This document shows, one piece after another, positions 1 to 5,460 of a DNA stretch of 36,867 nt. Position 1 is the first letter of the stretch. Each line of letters begins with the position of its first letter. A program made the translations under genes and the position numbers. Source of the stretch: Paracoccaceae bacterium (GTDB taxonomy: Bacteria > Pseudomonadota > Alphaproteobacteria > Rhodobacterales > Rhodobacteraceae); assembly GCA_024226455.1 (NCBI GenBank), contig JAAELR010000076.1, positions 1-36,867 of the forward strand, read 5' to 3'. The notes beneath the pieces were generated by a model that searched no databases, was not told the origin of the DNA, and was given only the letters and a program-made list of their open reading frames with translations.

Positions 1-33
1 AACCCGCGAAAGCGATAGCTGGCGGCGGGACAG

Positions 34-260
34 GTGCGCCCGGAAACCTGCGAAACGATGCCTCAGTCCATCGGGACGGCCAGCTTGGTCGCTTCCTGCG
101 ACAAGCGAACAGCACCCAAAAGGACTGGAGGCCGAAAATGCCTGAAATCGGAGCGCCGGAGCGCGTAGCCTCCCGGGAGGCAGGCCAAATGGGGAATGCC
201 GGGTGAATCAGGTCTAATAATCCGGGTCAGCCCGTTTGAGAGCCTGTCTTAGGCCGCGGC
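34..260 (+). ncRNA. Candidate structured RNA, possibly a group II intron 5' fragment
   Basis: No convincing protein is seen in the first 293 bases. The stretch is full of hairpins: 83-106 forms a 9-bp stem (one bulged G) around the loop TTCCT, 153-164 is GCGC-CGGA-GCGC, and 168-181 is a perfect 14-base palindrome. A GTGCGCCC at 34-41 resembles the GUGYG 5' end of bacterial group II introns, and the run of small stems with GAAA-type joints would suit intron domain I. No domain V, no reverse transcriptase and no 3' end are present, so at most a truncated 5' piece lies here, abutting the 3' end of the pilus gene. Another structured RNA or a chance GC-rich spacer is possible. Confidence 0.3.
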
Positions 261-293
261 GTTTGAGGTCGAGACACAAATCCCCGAGAAACG

Positions 294-1577
294 CTAATGC
301 ACCAGCCCCCAGGCAGCATAGTTGGTTCCGGAAGAGGATGTCAGATAATCCGATGTCAACGCTGTTGAGCATCCCGAAATAGTGCCAGCGCTGCCGAAGG
401 TAATCTTACCTCCAACCTGTGCAAGGCTTGCGGAGAACTCAGTGATTTCAGAGCCGACCTTCAATTCCTTCCGACTGGCTATCAGAACTCCGCGCAGTTT
501 GCTTTGCGAACCGAACTCGATGTTGTCCTTGGCGAAAAGTGTCACGCTGTATTTTCCGGTGGAACAGAAATTGGTAGTTCCAAAGTCGTTGTTTGACCCA
601 AACAGGATCTTGTCTTTGGAGGCGAACAGAACATTTCGCATAGTGACATTCGATCCAGTCTTGACTTCTTTTTTCGCAACTACAACGATGTTCTCAATCG
701 TCACATTCGAACCGAAATCGGCCACGTTCCCGACCACGTAGAAGGTATTTGACTCCAACTTCGTGCTATCGGTGATCTCCGATAGGAAAACTGGTCCGTT
801 AGTTGCCCAGGACGGCACGTAAGTCGTACTGCCAGAAGACAGCGAGTTCACGATAGGGTCGATGGTTGCGATCATTGGCAACGGGTGGGTGTTTTTCTGC
901 AGCGCAGAGTTGACGCCACTGTTGCTACCGCCCTGACTGAAGTCTCCTAGATTTGGCATCTCGATTTTGGACCCGCTGGCGAAAGAGTTGTCCGAGCTAA
1001 TCTTCACGCCGTATTTGCCGTACAGACAAAAACTGTCGTAAGAATTGTTGCTACCACTATCGATCATATCCGTGGTAAAAAGGCCGCCGCCGCCGCAGCT
1101 GTTATCGACGCCGATTGCCACCGACTCTGCGGCGATGTCCCAGGTTGGGCGGCCCAGAAAACCCATGAACATGTTGCGGATCGAATTGCCAGAAGCGGAG
1201 TTTCGGTAGGCTTGAACACGCACTGCATTTGTCGGCGTCACGCTGGCCGTGAAGGCTCGCGCGCCGCTATCCCACCGGCCGAACTCGACGTTCGAGGGCT
1301 GGACCACCGTTCCATAAATCGAGGGCGGCGCGTTGGCAGCTGCATAGGTCAGCGCCGATGCGAGCGCAGCGTTTTCATCGGGAAGATCCAGCGCCGCAGC
1401 AAGTGCTGCGGCATCGACGACCACCCTTAGATGCGCCTGTGAACGGATACCGTTATTGTAGTCAATGGCCACACCGCCCAAAAGCAGGACAGTTAGCGTG
1501 AAAAACATCGCATACACCGTTACGGCTCCATCCGTCCTGGACGCAAAACCAATGATCTTCTCGCGTGCATCTAACAC
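294..1577 (-). CDS. TadG-like Flp/Tad pilus-assembly protein
   Basis: This 427-residue protein has the TadG-type N-terminus: a short basic cytoplasmic segment, one hydrophobic helix (about residues 20-40) ending in an AIDY motif, then the region typical of the Flp-pilus TadG N-terminal domain (VDAAALAAAL). It is probably an inner-membrane or minor-pilin component of the Tad (tight adherence) secretion system. The start is GTG at 1577, chosen because AGGAGG lies 6 bases upstream. From about residue 265 onward the sequence becomes a series of roughly 20-residue units ending in FGS/VGS followed by hydrophobic strands, which looks like a beta-solenoid; three conserved-looking Cys lie in the second half. 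It follows the TadE-like gene by 18 bases, so the two form an operon. The rest of the tad machinery is not in the window. Confidence 0.8.
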   Translation of the reverse strand: MLDAREKIIGFASRTDGAVTVYAMFFTLTVLLLGGVAIDYNNGIRSQAHLRVVVDAAALAAALDLPDENAALASALTYAAANAPPSIYGTVVQPSNVEFGRWDSGARAFTASVTPTNAVRVQAYRNSASGNSIRNMFMGFLGRPTWDIAAESVAIGVDNSCGGGGLFTTDMIDSGSNNSYDSFCLYGKYGVKISSDNSFASGSKIEMPNLGDFSQGGSNSGVNSALQKNTHPLPMIATIDPIVNSLSSGSTTYVPSWATNGPVFLSEITDSTKLESNTFYVVGNVADFGSNVTIENIVVVAKKEVKTGSNVTMRNVLFASKDKILFGSNNDFGTTNFCSTGKYSVTLFAKDNIEFGSQSKLRGVLIASRKELKVGSEITEFSASLAQVGGKITFGSAGTISGCSTALTSDYLTSSSGTNYAAWGLVH

Positions 1578-1595
1578 GATATCCTCCTCTTTGCC

Positions 1596-1997
1596 CTAGG
1601 TTGTAGGTTCAATCCGCTGCGAAACAGATACCGTCATCTTCGCGGTGGAATCCATGAACCAGTTGGTGACCGAGATATGATCCCAAGGGATCGAAACCTC
1701 AGTTGTGATCATGTTACCTGCCGTGGTGATTGTGACGCTATAGTCCTGGCCTCGGAATGACGTGTCGTTGACATAGGTAGTGGCGTCGTTGACGCTCAAG
1801 GCACCGATTGCGAGCTGGCGAGTGGTGTCGCTGGCAACGTTCCACATATCGGCGTTGTTGATCATGAGCAGTGATAGATCAAACACCATGCCCAGCAATC
1901 CAACCAGGAAGGGCAGCCAGATGCATAGCTCGACTGTGACCGTCCCGGTCTCGTCCGTCGAGAGTTTCCTGACACGGGTGCCCCAGGTTTTTTTCAT
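1596..1997 (-). CDS. TadE-like minor pseudopilin
   Basis: A 133-residue protein with the TadE architecture: a short basic N-terminus (MKKTWG...), an ETGTVTVEL segment in which the Glu before the hydrophobic stretch matches the pseudopilin prepilin-peptidase region, a single membrane helix, and a small periplasmic domain rich in Ser/Thr. TadE-family proteins are processed by a TadV-type peptidase and incorporated as minor pilins or assembly factors of Flp pili. An upstream in-frame Met would add 19 residues without pilin character; the ATG at 1997 is preferred because it begins the basic leader and follows GGGA. It is immediately upstream of the TadG-like gene and is probably co-transcribed with it. 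Function is inferred from the fold only. Confidence 0.75.
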   Translation of the reverse strand: MKKTWGTRVRKLSTDETGTVTVELCIWLPFLVGLLGMVFDLSLLMINNADMWNVASDTTRQLAIGALSVNDATTYVNDTSFRGQDYSVTITTAGNMITTEVSIPWDHISVTNWFMDSTAKMTVSVSQRIEPTT

Positions 1998-2192
1998 GGT
2001 TTTCCCAAACCTTAGATTATCAACACAGTGCACACCGCCAGCGCGGAGTACCAACCTAGAAGACAGAAGTGAGTTTCACTTCAAGTAGGCCGTTAATAGA
2101 ATCTGCCATGGAATAACGGTAGAAGCAGGGAAGGAATTGGTTAACTTTGTGACAGCGTGTGTGTTTTGCTTTTCCCGGCCCGGCAAGCGCAG

Positions 2193-2210
2193 GGTGGGTA
2201 CTAACCCACC
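2193..2210. repeat. Perfect inverted repeat, 7-bp stem
   Basis: GGTGGGT-ACTA-ACCCACC forms a hairpin with a four-base loop. It lies about 200 bases upstream of the TadE-like start, in a gene-free interval. There is no T-run on either side, so it is not an obvious intrinsic terminator; it could be an operator or a short dispersed palindrome. Confidence 0.45.
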
Positions 2211-2542
2211 GTCCATCCTCTCAGACCAAACCGCCGCTGGTGGCTCAACACCCACCCAGCGAAATCGGCTCCCCGAATCCGCCATCGACCACTTGGCCCA
2301 CGTATTCGGGTTCAACGCTCTGCCCGCGTCACCCCCGCTGCCTCGCGCAACAGTTCAATCTGGCGCAACGACATGTCCGGGCGACGGTCCGCGCTGGCCA
2401 GGGGTGAAAGACACCGTCGCGCCGGTTGCCTGGGCCGGATGTATCGCGGCAGGCCGCAATTGCGCCGGAGTTCGGTTGACGAAGGTTGAACGCCGCCGCT
2501 CTCTCCGTTCGGTCTGTTAACCACGGGATTTGCGGGCCAGGG

Positions 2543-2582
2543 GTCCGACGCAAGTCCGACGCAAGCCCGACAGGTATCCGAC
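2543..2582 (-). repeat. Phased array of four GTCGGAC units (copy A)
   Basis: Read on the minus strand, four heptamers (GTCGGAT, GTCGGGC, GTCGGAC, GTCGGAC) recur with an exact 11-base period, the spacers being ACCT, TTGC and TTGC. One helical turn per unit places every heptamer on the same DNA face, which is the layout of a multimeric protein-binding site. The array is bracketed by GTTAAC at 2516-2521 (21-base spacer) and 2608-2613 (25-base spacer). A second array with the same architecture is at 36375-36414. It lies about 550 bases upstream of the TadE-like gene on that gene's strand. Function unknown. Confidence 0.7.
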
Positions 2583-3059
2583 ACGCCGAAACCCCGAAAA
2601 ACAAGGCGTTAACCCCCGATTCGCCCGGGCGGAACGTGCCGTGGGCTCAGGTCTTGTTAACCTTCGCGAACGGGGCAGGCCGTCCGGTTGCCATGCGCCG
2701 TGATCATCGCCTTGGGGCCAGAGTTCCCCCCCGGGGCGCCGGATTTCATCCCGGTCCAATGGGCGCGCCACCCACGATCCTGCCGCCAGAATCCGGGGCG
2801 ACTCAGCACGATCCAACGCCGTTTCGATAGGGGAGAACACAGGCAATCCGCTGGCCATCGCCCGGTATTCCGGGCGCAGACCCAGGCGTTGTTTTGCACA
2901 AAAACCTTTACTTTCCGCCTCCAAAAGCATAAATGCCGCCTCGCGAGCGTTACTCTCTATCGACTACTGTCTACCTTACGGCTGTCAGTCCTTCGATCCA
3001 GACCGACCAAGCCGGGTCGCCGCATTACGCGGGCGGCAACAAACTAGGAGATCTCACGA

Positions 3060-3266
3060 ATGGCCACAGGCACCGTGAAATGGTTCAACACCACCAAAGG
3101 CTACGGCTTCATCGCGCCCGATTCGGGCGGCAAGGACGTTTTCGTCCACATCTCGGCTGTCGAGCGTTCCGGGCTGACCGGCCTGGCCGACAACCAGAAG
3201 GTCACCTTCGACCTCGAAGCCGGCCGTGACGGCCGCGAAAGCGCGACCAACATCTCGCTGGCCTAG
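3060..3266 (+). CDS. Cold-shock protein, CspA family
   Basis: A 68-residue single cold-shock domain protein, the usual length. It binds single-stranded RNA/DNA and acts as an RNA chaperone in the cytoplasm. Both nucleic-acid-binding motifs are intact: RNP1 KGYGFI (residues 13-18) and RNP2 VFVHI (about 29-33), and the conserved TVKWFN start is present. The ATG at 3060 follows AGGAG with a 9-base gap. The gene is monocistronic and has a long leader, as expected for csp genes whose mRNA leader responds to temperature; no specific thermosensor fold was worked out. The paralogue number cannot be told from one window, so no specific csp letter is assigned. Confidence 0.95.
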   Translation: MATGTVKWFNTTKGYGFIAPDSGGKDVFVHISAVERSGLTGLADNQKVTFDLEAGRDGRESATNISLA

Positions 3267-3795
3267 GCTCAGGCGGGCAGGGGCCCTCGGCGCTCTGCCC
3301 TTCCGCCGCCCCGCCCCTTCGGGCGGACGGGCGCCATGGCATTGGCATTGGTCTGGCGGGCTTTGCCCCGCCTGGCCTGACCTGCTCTTTCCAAAAAAAA
3401 CACTGTTGCCGCTGACTGGTGCGCCGCTGGCGCGGCTTCAGGTATGGCGCACCCGCCGGATAACTCCGCTCGGGCTTGGCCAGCGTGTTTGACCGAGGTC
3501 AGACCGACGACCTATGGACCCTGCGTGGACCAGCCGCTAGGCTCGTCGCCCGTGAAAGTCACCGGCGACTTTCTCGCGATGCTGACTGGCCTCATCACCA
3601 TCGCCGATGTCGGCCCCCGCGGGCTATGGCGCACGCATGGAGAAGATCACCGACGGCACGCTGCTTGGGCCGCGCTCTACTGGTAGCTTCGGGAAACCCG
3701 AAACTTCATTTCCTGATAACTATCTGAAAAAAAAGAAATCTTGATCCCCCTGCCGGGTTCCTGCATGCATTGGCCAAGCACAGGAGAAATGCGCC
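3267..3795. other. Gene-free interval after csp
   Basis: About 530 bases with no confident gene. Just after the csp stop there are two GC hairpins (3311-3326, CCGCCC/GGGCGG; 3355-3372, GGCGGG/CCCGCC) that could end csp transcription, although no T-run follows. A 45-codon open frame at 3607-3744 on the plus strand begins with ATG but lacks a ribosome-binding site and matches no family I know. The final 80 bases are A/T-rich and probably carry the promoter of the HisD-family gene. Confidence 0.45.
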
Positions 3796-5115
3796 TTGAC
3801 CCGGACCTACCTGAAATCCACCACCGGCACGACGTGTGCCGATACCTCGCCGGTCACCGCAACCGTGCGCGACATGCTGGCCGGGATCGAGACCGGCGGC
3901 GAGGACAGGGCGCTGCAATTCGCGCGTCGGTTAGATGGCTATGACGGCCCGGTGCTGGTGTCGGACGACGACAGGGCCCGCGCCGCCGCCCAGGTCGGGC
4001 AGCGCGAAAAGGACGATATTCGCTATGCCTACGACAACATCCGCCGCTTTGCCGAGGCGCAGCGCGACGCGATGCACGAGGTCGAGATAGAGATCGTGCC
4101 GGGGCTGGTGGCCGGGCAGCGCATGATCCCGGTGCGCGCGGCGGGCTGTTATGTGCCAGGCGGCCGCTATGCCCATGTGGCCAGCGCCATGATGACGGTG
4201 ACCACCGCCAAGGTGGCCGGGGTCGCGCATATCACCGCCTGCTCGCCGCCGCGCGAGCCCGGTGGCATCGCCCCTGCCGTGGTCTATGCTGCCGGTCTTT
4301 GCGGCGCCGACCGGATACTTGCCATGGGCGGGGTGCAGGCGGTGGCGGCGATGGCGCATGGCTTCTTTGGCCTGCCACGCGCCGACATCATCGTCGGCCC
4401 TGGCAACCAGTACGTGGCAGAGGCCAAGCGGCTGCTGTTCGGACAGATGGGTATCGACCTGCTTGCCGGACCGACCGACAGCCTGATCCTCGCCGATGCA
4501 GGCGCCGATGCGGCCATCGTCGCCGCCGACCTGGTGGGGCAGGCGGAACACGGCGGCAACTCTCCGGTCTGGCTGGTCACCGACCACCAACCGCTAGCCG
4601 AGGCGGTGCTGGCACAGGTGCCGCGCCTGATCGCCGACCTGCCCGATCTGAACCGCTGCAACGCGCATGCCGCCTGGCGCGACCATGCCGAGGTGATCCT
4701 GTGCGACAGCCGCGAAGAGATGGCCGCCACCTCTGACGATTATGCCCCCGAACACCTGACCGTGCAGGCAAATGACCTGCCCTGGTGGCTGGACCGCCTG
4801 CAATGCTATGGCTCGCTGTTTCTGGGCGAAGAAACCACGGTGGCTTTCGGTGACAAGGCTTCGGGCCCCAACCACGTGCTGCCCACCTCCGGCTCTGCCC
4901 GTTATACCGGGGGCCTGAGTGTGCACAAATACATGAAGCTGGTGACATGGCAGCGCGCCACCCGGCAGGGAACCCGTCGGGTGGCAGAGGCCACGGCGCG
5001 GCTCTCGCGGCTCGAAGGCATGGAGGGCCACGCCCGCACCGCCGATATCCGGTTGGCCAAGTATTTTCCGGGCGAGAGCTTTGATCTGGGCCTGCCACAG
5101 GCGGCAGCGGAATAA
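3796..5115 (+). CDS. HisD-family NAD-dependent dehydrogenase, HpsN-like (sulfopropanediol 3-dehydrogenase type)
   Basis: A 439-residue cytoplasmic protein of the histidinol dehydrogenase superfamily. These zinc enzymes oxidise a primary alcohol to a carboxylate in two NAD-dependent steps. The metal ligands are all present by alignment to HisD: Gln249, His252, Asp353 (GDKASG) and His412 (EGMEGH); the catalytic Glu-His pair is Glu319-His320 (APEHL). The segment GCYVPGG..Y..VASA with TAKVAGV is closer, as I recall it, to HpsN, which oxidises 2,3-dihydroxypropane-1-sulfonate to sulfolactate, than to biosynthetic HisD, and no other his gene is nearby. The substrate remains unproven. The start is TTG at 3796: AGGAG at 3782-3786 sits 9 bases upstream, whereas the ATG at 3789 is out of frame. 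It stands alone between a cold-shock gene and transposase debris. Confidence 0.8.
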   Translation: MTRTYLKSTTGTTCADTSPVTATVRDMLAGIETGGEDRALQFARRLDGYDGPVLVSDDDRARAAAQVGQREKDDIRYAYDNIRRFAEAQRDAMHEVEIEIVPGLVAGQRMIPVRAAGCYVPGGRYAHVASAMMTVTTAKVAGVAHITACSPPREPGGIAPAVVYAAGLCGADRILAMGGVQAVAAMAHGFFGLPRADIIVGPGNQYVAEAKRLLFGQMGIDLLAGPTDSLILADAGADAAIVAADLVGQAEHGGNSPVWLVTDHQPLAEAVLAQVPRLIADLPDLNRCNAHAAWRDHAEVILCDSREEMAATSDDYAPEHLTVQANDLPWWLDRLQCYGSLFLGEETTVAFGDKASGPNHVLPTSGSARYTGGLSVHKYMKLVTWQRATRQGTRRVAEATARLSRLEGMEGHARTADIRLAKYFPGESFDLGLPQAAAE

Positions 5116-5215
5116 GGCGGCCCACCGGGGCCAGCGCGGAATTGGTATACCCCCGGGTCGCTGAACACCGGGCGAAATGGTTGACGTTATCCTTGTGGTG
5201 GATTCTGTTTGAGTC

Positions 5216-5400
5216 ATGATCCGGCCTGACTTTTTGTCTTCTGAAGATCGACCTGAGCTTGAGCGCTGTTTGCGCCGCCACCGCGAAGAGCACGGGTTCG
5301 CGCAGCGTGCGAATGCGATTTTGCTTTTGGATGACGGAGAGAGTTGCGCGCAGATAATAAAGTTTTGCGTATCTCGACGACGACACAATCCGTAGCTGGT
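5216..5400 (+). pseudogene. Frameshifted N-terminal remnant of an IS630-family transposase
   Basis: From the ATG at 5216 the frame gives MIRPDFLSSEDR, then a Leu/Arg-rich helix and ANAILLLDDGESCAQI, which is the N-terminal helix-turn-helix of Roseobacter-type IS630 transposases. The frame then runs into a stop at 5393-5395. Shifting frame at the T-run near 5363-5366 restores AYLDDDTIRSW, the next conserved block, so one inserted base broke the gene. Homology ends by about 5400, and the DDE catalytic domain is absent. This is a short fossil of an insertion sequence between the HisD-family gene and the RTX/Hint gene, and it is not expected to be active. Confidence 0.75.
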
Positions 5401-5407
5401 CGCCTGT

Positions 5408-5437
5408 GCGGCCCGCCACCCAAATGTGACGGGCCGC
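5408..5437 (-). terminator. Stem-loop downstream of the RTX/Hint gene
   Basis: An 8-bp perfect GC stem (GCGGCCCG/CGGGCCGC) with a 14-base loop lies 23 bases past the stop codon of the minus-strand RTX/Hint gene. There is no U-tract, so it is a probable 3' hairpin rather than a classical intrinsic terminator. Confidence 0.4.
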
Positions 5438-5460
5438 CTGATGGTTGGCCGGGCAGGGGC

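Larger units (their letters stand above)
1998..3059. other. Gene-free interval with phased repeats between pilus operon and csp
   Basis: About 1.06 kb without a credible gene; the short open frames here overlap each other on both strands and have no family features. It contains a perfect 7-bp hairpin (2193-2210), GTTAAC sites at 2140, 2516, 2608 and 2656, and the 11-bp-phased array at 2543-2582. The last about 150 bases, which turn less GC-rich from about 2900, should hold the promoter and long leader of the cold-shock gene. No -10/-35 pair could be assigned with confidence. Confidence 0.6.

Noticed and set aside
3607-3744. A 45-codon plus-strand frame (MSAPAGYGARMEK...) before the HisD-family gene
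   Set aside because: Has no ribosome-binding site and no family resemblance; mentioned only within the gene-free entry.
3796-5115. Calling this the histidine-biosynthesis gene hisD
   Set aside because: The conserved residues allow it, but the GCYVPGG..Y..VASA region is HpsN-like and no his genes flank it; left as family level.
4577-5419. Minus-strand frames opposite the HisD-family gene
   Set aside because: They lie across a gene with a full set of catalytic residues and show no family features.
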